Below, one piece after another: positions 13,901 to 25,830 of a stretch of 64,000 bases of DNA. Source of the DNA: Seriola aureovittata (Eukaryota; Chordata; Actinopteri; Carangiformes; Carangidae); NCBI RefSeq assembly GCF_021018895.1, contig NC_079383.1:22003853-22067852 (forward strand). The letters run 5' to 3'. Made by a program: the position numbers and the translations under genes. Each line of letters starts with the position of its first letter. Positions within the stretch are counted from its first letter, which is position 1. A model generated the notes under the pieces. The model saw only the letters and a list, made by a program, of their open reading frames with translations. It did no database searches and was not told the origin of the DNA.

Positions 13901-14500
13901 GTTTATTGTTTTGCACAATTTGAACAAATGAGATATAATGTGTTTATCGGTGTGTTATTTTAACTTTGGACAGGGCCAGGCTGTTTCTCTCTGCCTCTGG
14001 GATTTATAAGTGTTTCCATCCAAATGTCAAAACACAAAAAAAGATTTCACAATTTTTTTAAATTTAATTTCCATTTTGTTTTTTATTTGCAAATGTTTAT
14101 AAAAAAACAAGTGGACGTAAACCCACCTTATGTCTTTATGCTAAGCTAAGCTAATCATCTCCTGGCTCCAGCTCCATACATCACGCTCAGAGAGCGGTAT
14201 CCACCTCCTCATCCAACCATCAGCAACAAAGCAAACGGCTAACGATTAGCATCAGAGCTAGCTGGCTCCAGCAGGTAGCGATCCCCGCTCTGCAATCAGC
14301 TGACACGGGTGCAACACTGCCCTCAATAGGATCAGGCTGCTATAAAAAAACACCTCATCCCGTCGGCACCCGCCCAACCCTCCACACAAGAGGTGATTAC
14401 AGCTGTCAGTCAAACCAGGAGGGCGGGGCTAAAGGGTGGAAATGGCCCCGATCCAGCCCCACATTAGTCAACTATGAATTAACAGATGACTGACCAACAG

Positions 14501-14578
<78 letters not shown>

Positions 14579-14959
14579 GGACCTACTGTATTTTTACTTT
14601 TACACCACCAGACAGAAACAGAAACAGGCTGTTCCATTAGAAACTTCAGCCTGGAGCAGATGGGGGGGGGGGGTGACTTTATATAAGCTGTTCCTTCCTA
14701 CTCTTCACTAAGCTGTTTCTGTCTTCACTCACACTCACACAATTATAAGTTTGTGGATATTTGCAGAACAACGTGTTATTTTTATCTCTGTTTGCTGCAG
14801 GATCAATCCCTCCTCACAGATAAGACTGCAGCTCTGAGCACAGTTAAGCTTTCACTCTGACCTCAGGATCTATTCAACAAGAAATCATTTGTTGTTGTTG
14901 TTCTTACCTTTGCAGAGCACCAGGAGTCCCAGGAGTCCCAGGAGTCTGCGGGGCAGCAT
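8614..14959 (-). CDS. liph: Lipase member H (phosphatidic acid-selective phospholipase A1)
   Basis: Ten exons join in phase on the minus strand: 14908-14959, 12083-12474, 11465-11573, 11223-11324, 10709-10798, 10459-10626, 10294-10383, 9404-9512, 8786-8959 and 8614-8698. They encode about 456 aa, close to the 451 of human LIPH. Exon 1 gives a leucine-rich signal peptide ([18 protein letters not shown]). The catalytic triad is visible: Ser163 in GVSLG, Asp187 in GLDPAGP and His257 in CDHQRS. Each is offset by nine residues from the human enzyme. The region between the paired cysteines is short, as in lipases with a reduced lid. The family is secreted or membrane-associated and cleaves phosphatidic acid to 2-acyl lysophosphatidic acid, a receptor ligand. 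The C-terminal PLAT-like domain includes [18 protein letters not shown]. The close paralogue LIPI is the main alternative. No break was found. Confidence 0.93.
9553..9904. mobile_element. Palindromic MITE-like element
   Basis: The stretch is a long imperfect inverted repeat. The inner arms 9619-9684 and 9754-9823 pair closely (tcactatttggcaagatcaa against ttgatgttgccaaatagtga). The outer ends match as inverted taggttattaa at about 9554-9564 and 9890-9900. There is no coding potential. Its size (~350 bp), fold-back structure and position in lipase intron 8 fit a non-autonomous DNA element. The family and target-site duplication were not determined. Confidence 0.7.
10959..10999. repeat. (ATC)n microsatellite
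   Basis: About 13 ATC/CAT triplets with one interruption, in the lipase intron between exons 4 and 5. Confidence 0.9.
12594..12632. repeat. GCACAGGT minisatellite
   Basis: About four units close to gcacaggt, in lipase intron 1. Confidence 0.8.
14503..14577. repeat. (TG)n microsatellite
   Basis: An uninterrupted TG run of about 75 bases in lipase intron 1, about 330 bases from exon 1. Open frames reading as Cys-Val repeats here are artefacts. Confidence 0.95.
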
Positions 14960-15077
14960 CCTTCCTCCCACCGCACAGACAGCGAGGGGATGACGGAGGT
15001 AAAGAGGCCGACTGAGAGAGAAGGAGCTGTGGCTGCAGAGTGAGGGAGGCGACTGGACGAGGGAGGGACTGTTGTGA

Positions 15078-15236
15078 GAGAGAGGGAGAGAGAGAGAGAG
15101 GGAGAGAGAGAGGGAGGGAGAGAGAGAGAGAGAGGGAGGGAGAGAGGGAGAGAGAGAGAGAGAGAGAGAGGGAGGGAGAGAGAGAGAGAGAGGGAGGGAG
15201 GGAGAGAGGGAGGGAGGGAGAGAGGGAGGGAGGAGA
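15078..15236. repeat. (GA)n/(GGGA)n purine tract just 5' of lipase exon 1
   Basis: About 160 bases of almost pure purine on the plus strand, built from GAGA and GGGA units, starting about 120 bases upstream of the lipase start codon. It therefore lies in the probable 5' UTR or promoter. Ser/Pro-Leu open frames on the other strand are artefacts of the repeat. Confidence 0.9.
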
Positions 15237-16691
15237 GGTGGAGACTGATAAAGGGAAAGAATAGAAAACAAGAAACAAAAAAACAGTTAAATTATGTGAG
15301 TAACTTATAGAAAGTTTGAGGCCACAATGGGACATTTTTAACACATGAAATATATTTTGTGAACATGATTGTGTGTTATTTTCCTTTGTGTTGCATGTTT
15401 TCTGTTTGTGTCGTCTCACTAAGTTTATACTGCGCTTCTGTAAAGTGTACAGTGTGCTGACTGTGTTTACTGCAGACCTTTAAACAGCTGCTTTAATCAT
15501 TTATAATCATATATTCTTCTTTTATAACGACTGTGTCACATCCAGGGCCTAAAGATGGAAAACTAAAAACTAATTCTGTGCATTTACATCAGTGTTTATA
15601 AAGGTGCACTGTCCCTGTTGAATAATCCAATAAATCTGCAAAGAATAATTCATTTTGAACAAATAAAAATCTTCTGGTTCAGTTTGACTCATCTGCTCTT
15701 TGCTCTAAAAAACCCTTGGACACTTGTTGATGTGGCAAATTACTAGAGTACAGAATATTTTTATGTCACTGCAATTATTTTGTGTTCAAACGATAATTTA
15801 TCCGTGTGCAAAAAACATTTTTACCTGCTCAAAATGTTCTGTAGTTTGCAATGAAACGATCAAATGTCCTGGAAAATTGATCAGTGAGTCTGTGATGTTG
15901 GACAATGTCAGTATCTTAAAGTCTCAGCTGAAGGTTCTTAGAAACTACAAAACAGAGTGCAGAAGAAAATACATGAAAATATAAAACCTGGTAGGTGGCC
16001 CTCGGCTCAGCTGCTCCTCATCACTGCTTCCTGAGGTTAAAGCATGATTGTGGGTAATCTGTGCCATCAGAAGTTGGAGCCGCACCGGCGACGGTTATTA
16101 ATAGCTCCGCAGCCTCCGACCGCGCTGCACCCTGCCCACCCTGCCCACCCTGCCCACCCTGCCCACCCTGCCCTGTACTCACCCGATTCAACGCGAACAC
16201 ATGTAATTTAACGTCTCCAGAGAGAATCGGACTCTGAAAACACTTCAAAAGCAGCGAAACTGAGCGGACATGCAATGTTAGCCGTAATGTAAGAGTGCAG
16301 GCTGAAACCGTACAATCACAGGCAGAGCAGAAGCCCGGGAGGCGACTGTCGTGTAAACTCCTCGCCGGCCTGTTCAGGAGGAGAAGCTCACATTCAGTTT
16401 GCTGATATTCTTCAGAGACAGCTGCTGCGTGTCTCTGATCCTCCCTGCCAGAATAATAATAAATAAGCACCAGTGTCGTAGATTTCTTCGCCACTGAACA
16501 CAAAAATCTGAACTAAAGCCAAAGTGTAGAGGTGCAGTCATGTATGTATGAAAAACAAATGGTCAGGAAGTTAGAGAGTGAAGGGGAGTTCACACTGATG
16601 AAATTTCAACTTTAAAGGCCAAAAATCTACGAATGATATTTTCCTGGTGTGACACTAGTGATAATATCTGACGCTGGTGAACACAGACAGC

Positions 16692-16762
16692 TGGTCTGGA
16701 CCTGATGCTTCGTCAGGACCTGATGCTTCGTCAGGACCTGATGCTTCGTCAGGACCTGATGG
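16692..16762. repeat. 18-bp minisatellite
   Basis: Three copies of gacctgatgcttcgtcag and a fourth partial copy (gacctgatgggttcag) stand head to tail. Confidence 0.9.
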
Positions 16763-17048
16763 GTTCAGGATCCGTAGCAGAGCTGTACATTCAGGACGTT
16801 ACACCGTCTGGTTGAGATTAAACTTTCACCTCTTCACCGCGTCGCAGAGACCGACTGATGATGCTGCTCTGCGTCTGATGGATGAATCAACAGGAAGCTC
16901 TCTGCAATAAAGTTCAGTCTTTCTACCAGTTTCAGGTCTCACTCTCACTCTCTCTCACTCTCTGTCTGTCCGTCTCTCTCTCTCTCTCTGTCTCTCTCTC
17001 TGTCTCTCTCTCTCTCTGTCTCTCTCTCTGTCTCTCCCTCTCTCTCTG

Positions 17049-17080
<32 letters not shown>

Positions 17081-17800
17081 TCTCTCTGCAGGCCAGGACT
17101 GAAATGTGATGCAGCCAGGTGAAAGATGACTGTGAGGTCACGATGTTCTGTGACCAGTTAAAGAGCTTATCTTTGGAGGCCACACCCTCTCATCAGTCAC
17201 CTGACCTGGCAAATAACAGAGGGTTGAGTTGAGTTGAAGACATTATAAAACCAGAGATGTGTGGTCAGTTTAAACTCTTTCTTCTTCTTTTTTTCTATAT
17301 TTGTTTATTGGATTTTCTACAACACAGAAATGCCAAAATGTGGTATAAGAAAATGTTTCTTTTTAAAAGTTAAGAACAGACTGAAGTGAACAGAGAGCGG
17401 AGCAGCCAGCTGGACGCAGCTCCTCGGCTCTGAGCACTCAGTCATTACACAGTTAGATTTTTATTCTAACGTATCATCTGCTGCTGCTGAGGTCTACACA
17501 AGTTCTACACAAGTTCTACACAAGTTCTACACAATAATATATTGTTGTTTCACATTTAGGTCACATGACGACCCCTGATCCCGCCCCCATCCACCATTTA
17601 AAGACTGTGAGATGTAGTTGAAAGCTCCAAAAGCTTGTAAGTGGACTATTGATCTCAGATCACTTCATGACACACTCTGTGTCAAAGGTCAACACTGAAG
17701 TCTCCTGCTCAAACACTTTCAATGTGTTTCTGCTTCTTTAAGGCGCTGATAGAGGGCTCATAGAGGCAACCTTCAACTCTTCAACCATGAATCTGACCAC

Positions 17801-17868
17801 AGGTGTTACAGGTGTTACAGGTGTTACAGGTGTTACAGGTGTTACAGGTGTTACAGGTGTTTGGCTAC
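17801..17868. repeat. 9-bp minisatellite (acaggtgtt)
   Basis: Seven near-perfect copies of acaggtgtt stand head to tail in the spacer. Confidence 0.95.
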
Positions 17869-18814
17869 AACAGGTAAAATAGTTGTTTATCGGGGTTTGG
17901 TGTGATGTAGCTCGACGTAAAGATGAGGGAGGAACTTTAATGACAGGAGCACTGATGTCATCAGTCGGGTTCAGATAATAAATAATCAGAATATTATTAT
18001 TATTATATTATATCAGAAATAATGATCTAAGAATGAGTGATGCAGCTGGGTTAGCGGAGGTCAGGGGTCAGGAAGGGGCTGGATGATCTATTATAAGAGT
18101 CTTCAGCTAAAGCTGCTCAGATAATCGCAGCTAAACAGCTGAACCTGAACATTTTCATGTGTCTGTGGCGTTAGCTGATGAAAGTAGGATCTCACATGAG
18201 TCCGTTCTCTGACACCAGGAGCTTTATTTCAAGTATCATCTTCACATCTGAGCAGAAAGTTCATGTCCGTGTGGGTGGAGTCATGACAGATGAGATCTGG
18301 GAGAACAATTACGTGTCGAGACGAGAACTCGGGACCAAAAAACGGCTCAGTTATGAGTTTTAAGAGTCGGCTTCGTTCAGCTCAGTCAGCATTTCTTATT
18401 TCCCTGCAGAGATCTTCAGGTTGTGAAGCCTGTGGGGAGCAAGGGCTGATGGGAGATGAGCATGTCCCGGAGTTCTGTGGGGAGGGAGAAGACCACGACG
18501 GACGCTTCCCCTTCGGCCACAATCATCTTCATCACAGGGAGGAAGTTGATTTTTGAGACTCCTTAGACTGCAGGAGAGAGGATACTGGAAATGTTCTGGA
18601 AAGTCAATTTAGAAACAATTAGGAGACGAAATGACCAGAAGAATAAACGAGAGAATAAACTGAGAACTGAATGATGTGAGGTTTGACCTTTGAACTGCTT
18701 CTCCTGCTCACAGTCTGCACAGGATATAAACATGACACAGTGACACTCCACTGTTGCTGTTACTGTTGCTGCTGCTGCTGCTGTCAGCTGAAACTCTTCA
18801 CAGACGTCAACAGA

Positions 18815-19710
18815 TAATGTCTCTAATGTCTGTAACGTCTCTACTGTCTCTAATGTCTCTAACTTCTCTAATGTCTCTAATGTCTCTAACGTCTCTAATG
18901 TCTCTAATGTCTCTACTGTCTCTACTGTCTCTAACGTCTCTACTGTCTCTAACGTCTCTAACGTCTCTAATGTCTCTAACGTCTCTAATGTCTCTAATGT
19001 CTCTAATGTCTCTAACGTCTCTACTGTCTCTAACGTCTCTAACGTCTCTAACGTCTCTAACGTCTCTAACGTCTCTAATGTCTCTAACGTCTCTACTGTC
19101 TCTACTGTCTCTAACGTCTCTACTGTCTCTAATGTCTCTAACGTCTCTACTGTCTCTAATGTCTCTAACGTCTCTAATGTCTCTAACGTCTCTAATGTCT
19201 CTAATGTCTCTAATGTCTCTACTGTCTCTAATGTCTCTACTGTCTCTACTGTCTCTAATGTCTCTAATGTCTCTACTGTCTCTAACGTCTCTAATGTCTC
19301 TACTGTCTCTAATGTCTCTAATGTCTCTAACGTCTCTACTGTCTCTAATGTCTCTAATGTCTCTAACGTCTCTACTGTCTCTAATGTCTCTACTGTCTCT
19401 AATGTCTCTAATGTCTCTAATGTCTCTAATGTCTCTAATGTCTCTACTGTCTCTAACGTCTCTACTGTCTCTAATGTCTCTAATGTCTCTACTGTCTCTA
19501 ATGTCTCTAATGTCTCTACTGTCTCTAATGTCTCTAATGTCTCTAATGTCTCTAATGTCTCTAATGTCTCTACTGTCTCTAACGTCTCTAATGTCTCTAC
19601 TGTCTCTACTGTCTCTAATGTCTCTAATGTCTCTAACGTCTCTAATGTCTCTAACGTCTCTAATGTCTCTAACGTCTCTACTGTCTCTAATGTCTCTAAC
19701 GTCTATAATG
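18815..19710. repeat. Large 9-bp minisatellite (tctctaaNg/tctctactg)
   Basis: About 900 bases are made almost wholly of a 9-base unit with three main variants: tctctaatg, tctctaacg and tctctactg. That is about 100 units. Because the unit is a multiple of three, it keeps an open frame of 354 codons reading as Met/Thr/Leu-Ser-Leu. That frame starts in a CTG run and has no splice or domain support, so it is not called a gene. The variants are interspersed in irregular order, a map that often differs between alleles. Confidence 0.95.
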
Positions 19711-19844
19711 TGTTTATGTCAGCACGTTTACTGCAACATGAACCTGCAGCGATTAAATGAAGCAGATGGCAGCAGCTCAGACACACTCCTGTGTTTTGTA
19801 ACTCTTCTGTTGAAGTGAAACTGACAGGGAGCACCTGACGAGCA

Positions 19845-19847
<3 letters not shown>

Positions 19848-19914
<67 letters not shown>
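19848..19914. repeat. (TG)n microsatellite
   Basis: An uninterrupted TG run shortly after the large minisatellite. Confidence 0.95.
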
Positions 19915-19916
<2 letters not shown>

Positions 19917-20929
19917 TTCAGCACACAGCTCCTCCTGCAGGACAAAGCAGGTATGACGAGTTTCACCTCCTAGTTTTCTGATGAGTCAGAGAATAAACTG
20001 AAGACTGTCGGGTCACATCATGGAAATCTGTGGCAGCTTGTCTCATTGTTTTACTTCTTCTCTTTCTTTGTTGTTAAAAATCAATCATTACCAGTAACTT
20101 AACCAAAGAAAGTAACATTAAATGTGTCGATTGTTTGTTGATCTGAGTTAAAAAATATTCTTAGTCTGCTGGAAAATTTAAAATCAGGTCCACTTTCCTG
20201 TATTATTGTTATTCTCCATTATTTTCAGTTTTCTTGTGTTTATATTTCTCTTGTGTTGTTCATTATGTTTTTGTTTTATACTCTGCTTCATCACAACACA
20301 GTTCGCCCTTTCTTTAAATCTTATCTTGCCCAGTTGTTCGATAATCCATCCATGACTACGACTGCTACTCGTCACTTGATTAAGATCTGCTTATCCACTT
20401 TAAATACTGCGGCGCCTTCAGAGGTCGGCTCTAAGTCTAGAGACAGAAAGCAGCTTTAGATAAATGATAATTATTGCTCCAGTATAATAATAACATGACC
20501 AAAGATACGAGAGCTCTTTATTATTCAGAACTTATTCCTGCCAATCGACACAAACTAAGATTTTTACTGAAGACTGTTGATTCACTGACGAGTCCAGCTC
20601 CATCCAGCTGAAGGTGATGCTGATTATTGAAGATTTTATTCTTATTGATTAGCAGGAGTTACCACCTGTTCTGATGTTCAGCAGCCACATCAGGCCACAC
20701 TTTCCTTTTCCTTTTCCTTTTTCTTTTTCTTTTTCTTTTCCTTTTTCTTTTTCTTTTTCTTCGAGATTTTATTGCAACAGGTTTTTTTTTTTAAAATAAA
20801 AACTTGTGTGTAAGTGGAAAATAATTCAGCTTTTTCAGGACAGGTCTTGTGAATCTTATCAACAATCTGCCGGCTGCTGAGGCAGCCATGTGTTACGGGC
20901 TGAGCTGCTGGGTGGAGCTGCTTTCTGAC

Positions 20930-21240
20930 ACAGTTTTAAAGTGGTTTTCCTCTTGTTTTTCAACGGGACCTGCCAAGTGTCTATCAATAACTGTGACTCT
21001 TCATTTGCATAAAGTACAGTGTGTCTCAGGGGTCAATTCTAGGTCAAATTTTATTCTCCACTGAGTTTCCTGCAGGACTGTCTGCACCAGTCAAACACAG
21101 ATCCTTGTCATTGGCTCCGAGCACACAGACTCTGCTGGACCAACCTTTCCTCTGCATTGAGCTTCGCACCTAAATGATCTTATTTTAAGAAGAAACTCGA
21201 GACATTTATGTTCAGTTGAGTTTTGTGTGTATTCATGATG
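20930..21240 (+). mobile_element. Fragment of a LINE reverse transcriptase
   Basis: Around 21025-21060 the sequence tctcaggggtcaattctagg is close to the DNA usually encoding the PQGSILGP reverse-transcriptase box of fish LINEs, followed by a degraded GQILFS-like stretch. Frames are broken, so only a dead fragment remains. Ends are approximate. Confidence 0.45.
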
Positions 21241-21755
21241 TCTTTCTGCATCTGTGATTTTCTCTCTAGAACTCGTGACCTGTGAATTTGCTTCTTATGC
21301 GGAACATTAAACTTTTATTGTGTCTTCAAATAGCAATGCTTCGACTTCTGTTGCTAATTAATGCTGTTTCTAATAACCAAGAGCTTCTACCACTTACATT
21401 TCACACGTACACACACACACACACGTACACACACACACACACACACACAGACATAAACACTTCCTGTGCAACTGGGGCAGTGGTTTTCTTCGCTGCCTCT
21501 GTTTTCTAAGTGTCATTCTGCTGAACGCCTCCCTGTGTTCAGTGCTGACCTCTCTCTGCTGCAGATGCACCAGACCTCCAGGGACAGAATCAAGCTCAAC
21601 CACTTCACCGCCTGGACTGGATTTCTATAGCACCTGTGTGAAATCACCAGGGAAACACTGAGCTGCTGTTCTTGAAAATGAAGCTGTCCTGAGAGAGCAG
21701 AAAGTGGAGGGGGGTCTGTGTAGTGGATGTCTGAGCGCTGCAGTGTCTGCTCGCC

Positions 21756-24700
21756 ATGGCAGCAGCTCTGCCGGTGTGCTACCACGGCGCCATGAGCAGG
21801 AAGGAGTGCGAGGATCTGCTGGGAAAGAAGAACAAGGATGGAGCTTACCTGATCCGAGACAGCGAGACCATCCATGGAGCCATGTGTCTGTGTGTCTAGT
21901 GAGTACTCTGCTCTCTTGTTCTGTGTGAGGCTTCGATGTGCCAGACTTCCCTTTATCTCAACTCTTGGTTTTCTGTCTTCTTCTAAAGCCTTTTGTAATT
22001 TTAACAGCTGCCATCACAGCTCATAATACTAACATTGCTTTATTCCTAATAGCACTTAGATAGGTATAATATTAATAGTCATTTGTGTTGATGCAAAGCT
22101 TTTCCTCGTAAAACACAAGTGTTAATATTGAAATATTTTATATGTAAATCAGAAAACTTTATCCAGTGTTCATCAATGTTGAATAAATAGAAATAAGTTG
22201 TAAAACAAAGTTTACTTCATAAAACATGTTTCTAACGTCACTGTCATTTTGGAGCAGGTAATAGTCAAAATAAAGAAATTGCATGTAAAAAGATCAGTAT
22301 ACACTGTTTGCAAGTACATACTGTTTAATTAATAGATTTGTTTTAGTCAAAATTTAAAGAAATAATGGAATAGACGTTCATTTATGGGTCGTATTGCTGT
22401 GTTTACAAATGCTTCACTTGAACGCTCCTTTGTGATTCCATTGTGGTGAGTTGCTGCCTCTTCGTTTTTGTAGTTTTTCCATCAGACTGTGATGAGAGAG
22501 AAAAGCCCTTAGTGACGCTGGAAGCATCACTCATGATGTGCACAAGCGGGTAACGTGAGCAGTTCCCGTTTGTGCTGGTTCCTGTAACTCATCAGCATCA
22601 TGTTTGATTTTATCAACTAAAAGTTGTTCGTAGTAAAAAAATAAATGTTGAAGAGAGGTTGGTAGAGATGTGTATCAACAACATGCATCCTGTTTGTCTT
22701 TGCAGTAAAAAGAGGGTGGTGTATACCTACAGACTGCTTCAGACACACAATGGACAGTACACTCTCATGGTAAACACACACACACACACACACAAACGTA
22801 ATTTATAATTCATTCATTCATCATTTATTCATTTTTTTATCACTTCAGTTTACGCAACATAATACACACTCCATGATCTACCAATACGCCGAACAACCTT
22901 TCAATCAATCAAACTTTATTTATGCAACACCTTTCATGAACGTTATTACAATTCAAAGTGCTTTATAGAGGCTGATGATAAGATAAGAAATAAAACATTT
23001 TAAAATTGATACGAAAACTGACAAGCAACCGACGTCAGGAATGTACAGATAGGAGAGTTTAACAGCAGCCTGGTCACTGTGTGCAGGCGTTCACCGTGAC
23101 TTCTCCCCTGAACATGGAAAAAAACGTATTTTAACCCTAAAAAATTCTGTTTTATCCTGGTTCAGCTGTAGAAAGATTTGAGAACTGATATCTGAAATAT
23201 ATATATATATAAGAAATGGCATTTACTGGTCCACATAAAGCTGTGTGTCATCAGCATAGAGGGGTAACATATATAGAATAAAAGTGACTTTAGAGTCTGA
23301 TACAAAAAACTCTCTTTCAGACACATTATTATGATCGTTAACTTCATATAGACTTTTAAATTGACTGAGAGAATTGAAGTGCACATCTGCTCTGATGTCG
23401 AACCTACAACCTGATCATCAGCCGAACTTATCACAAACAACTTCTGCACATTTTCTTTTCTTTACATTGATTTGAATTCAGCTACATCCTTCAGTTTTAT
23501 TTCCCTTCATGGGATAAAAAGTCTGTTGTTATGTAATTGAACCTGACTTAGACTGATTTTCCTTTCATACACACAAACATAGTGGATAGTTTCCAGCGCT
23601 GCGTGGTGTCTTCATATTTACCTGTCAGGCTGAATACAGCTCCAACAACCGTAACCAGTAAGGTAGGGCCGCCTGTAGGTCACATGAGAGGCAAAACCAG
23701 GTAAAAAAAATGTTCTAGTCATTGTTCCACTACTACCCTCTGTTGATCTTTAAGCTGTGAGTCTGTGGTAATAACTGGAGGCGACTCTAATGAGCATATC
23801 AATGTTTTTATAAGTGGGCGGTAAGAGAATAAAGTTCAGGGATTTTCAACCTAGATAATAAAAGTGAGGGGAGGATTTTGAAAAGTGTGCGCAGTACATA
23901 CAGTATAGTGGCTTTACATTAGTGGCATATATGTTAGCCAACACCTCAACACAGGAACTAAAATATGATGAAATAAGTACAAAAGTTCCTTATAATCCAA
24001 CATATACTCTGTTCTGAACTTTCCGCCTGTGAAAAACACACCATCTCTCACGCTCTCATTGAGACAGACAACACTTATCAAAACATGCTGGGTGTTTCAT
24101 TTCATCCCCAAAATGGAAACTTGGTAGTTATCAGCTCACCCCCATAGCAGAGGAAACTTCTCTGACGTTGGTTTAGGCACGAAAACACCACACAACACTT
24201 TGTACCACACTAACGGTCTGATAGAGACTTTTTTTTTGGGGGGGGGGGGGGTAATTTATTTTCCATTCAACTGCAAGCATGAGGTCACCGTCTAATGGAG
24301 CAGAGTTTTACCCTCTAGATCTGCTGCCCACTTCTCAGAATTGTTTGTTCAGCAATGAAAACCAATGTTGTGGTTTTTGATGTTGCGCAACATTACAGCT
24401 ACAGATCTTCTTATTATTTTGTCTCAGTATTTCTTCCTCAGGATAGATGTCAGAACTAACAACACAATAAACAACATGAATCAACACCTCATCACTTCAT
24501 GAAGGAGGATTTGTCTCAGGACTGTTGCATTAGACTGCATTAGTATCAGGAGTAGCTGCTGTGATAAACTGCCAGCTGACTGTGTGCTGTATATATGACT
24601 AAAGCTTGAAGGTTCCAGGTTCAGCTTTATTGTCAGGATTGCTTGAAAATAAAGTAAATAAATAAATTAGAATAGAATAACACATTCAAATAGGCATTAA

Positions 24701-25385
24701 AATAAAGCAAGGCAGAATATACTGACTGAATATACACAGCTTTGTGTATGTATACAATCATATAAACACAAACAAGATGTGCAATGTAAATGTAAAAGTT
24801 ATGGTGGGAAGATTTATCAGTGGGGGTGAAGGTAGCGCGAAGGGGCCGGTTTGGTTATACGCACATATAGACCAACACACCACAGTGTGGAGCTGAGACT
24901 CAACACAGAGCTGCAGTGTGTTCACATTCGCACGGACTCGTTCTTCACCCAGTGTTTTGTTTTGCCCTCAGGCGGCGGGGGGTGTGGAGGAGACGTTCTT
25001 TAAGAACTTGGAAGATCTGATTCGTCACTATAAGAGAAAGAACCAGGGCCTGGCCATGCACCTGCGCCACTCCGTCAAAAGGAAGACGGCCTTGTTGATT
25101 AAACCCCCAAACCCACCTGGAAACTCACCTGGAAACTCACCTAGAAATCCACCTAGAAATCCACCTGGAAACCCACCTGAGGAAGAGGAGGAAGATCCAT
25201 TCGAAGAACCTGATTATGAGAGTATGTCATATGTTTTTTTTACTGATCTTTCTCACAGCATCTTTTTTGACTCATGGTGTATTTGACCTCCTCTTCTTCT
25301 TCTTCTTCTTCTTCTTCTTCTTCTCCTTCTTCTTCTTCTTCTAGACGCTCCTAACTCTGAATACGTCGAGGTCCTCCCTGATTAA
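21756..25385 (+). CDS. SH2D1-family adaptor (SAP/EAT-2-like)
   Basis: Four exons join in phase: 21756-21898, 22706-22769, 24972-25221 and 25345-25385, giving 165 aa. Almost the whole protein is one SH2 domain. It starts CYHGAMSRKECEDLL and carries the phosphotyrosine-binding Arg34 in YLIRDSE. CLCVYKKRVVYTYRL matches the SAP/EAT-2 fold. The family binds TxYxx(V/I) switch motifs in SLAM-family receptors of lymphocytes and NK cells. The site equal to SAP Arg78, which recruits Fyn, is Lys (FFKNLEDLI). The tail carries two tyrosines, Tyr151 in DYEN and Tyr159 in EYVEVLPD, and the last resembles the EAT-2 tail. Between them are a Pro-Gly-Asn repeat coded by a 12-bp minisatellite and an acidic run. 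The protein thus mixes SAP and EAT-2 features, so no single orthologue is named. Confidence 0.9.
22895..23460. mobile_element. Interspersed repeat in SH2D1 intron 2
   Basis: The start (caatcaaactttatttatgc) and the phrase caaagtgctttatagaggc resemble very common fish interspersed repeats. The later segment with tgtgtgtcatcagcatagag has the same character. The family is not certain and the ends are approximate. Confidence 0.45.
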
Positions 25386-25554
25386 CACGAAGCATCAAGC
25401 ACATGAAGAAAGTGCCAAAGATGTTTTGGGGAAAAAGTCTGAACAATGGGACTTAAAAAGGACGACGGATCAAGTTCAGAATGATGAATAAGGAACGTGG
25501 ACGTTGGACACGTCCTTAACAACAAAGATCTTCATCTTGTATTTTCATTTTTTT

Positions 25555-25830
25555 TTTGTTGCTGTTTTTATCCAGCGGATCAGTGGTCATTCCACCACTT
25601 TGCTCCAGACTGAAATATCTCAACAACTATTTATGGATTGCCATGAAATTTGCTTCAGATACTCGTGTTCACCAGAGGATGAATCCTCCTGACTTTCATG
25701 ATCCTCTGACTTTCCCTCTAGTGTCCTCAGCAAGTTTCGTACATCTGGGACACACATTCACGTCCTCCATGAGCCTTAGTCTTGTTCTAGTATTCCTCAG
25801 TCTTTTACAGTTTACAGTTATATTGTAGGA
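25555..25830. mobile_element. Dispersed fish repeat
   Basis: The block contains ctcaacaactatttatggat and atgaaatttg, phrases I recognise as part of a high-copy teleost interspersed repeat. It sits just after the SH2D1 stop, probably inside the 3' UTR. The short open frames over it are not considered genes. Confidence 0.45.

Larger units (their letters stand above)
15240..21755. other. Repeat-rich spacer between lipase and SH2D1 genes
   Basis: No exon is supported over 6.5 kb. It holds many simple repeats: a 10-bp unit (cctgcccacc) at 16127-16172, (CT)n at about 16935-17090, an 11-bp unit (acacaagttct) at about 17496-17531, a CTTTTTC-type tract at 20700-20760 and a CA/TG tract at 21402-21449. 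The larger repeats are listed on their own. Confidence 0.7.

Noticed and set aside
14885..15419. Ser/Pro/Leu-rich open frames of 128 and 171 codons on the minus strand
   Set aside because: They are read through the GA-rich tract upstream of the lipase start; the true lipase frame is only the short signal-peptide exon 14908-14959.
16021..16503. 160-codon minus-strand open frame
   Set aside because: No recognisable domain; part is the translation of a 10-bp repeat (GQG units); no splice or start context support.
16692..17868. Regular short repeats that might suggest a CRISPR array
   Set aside because: Units stand head to tail without unique spacers and the locus is vertebrate; they are minisatellites.
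18754..19818. 354-codon open frame rich in Met, Ser, Leu and Thr
   Set aside because: It is the translation of a 9-bp minisatellite whose period is a multiple of three; it starts in a CTG run and has no domain or splice support.
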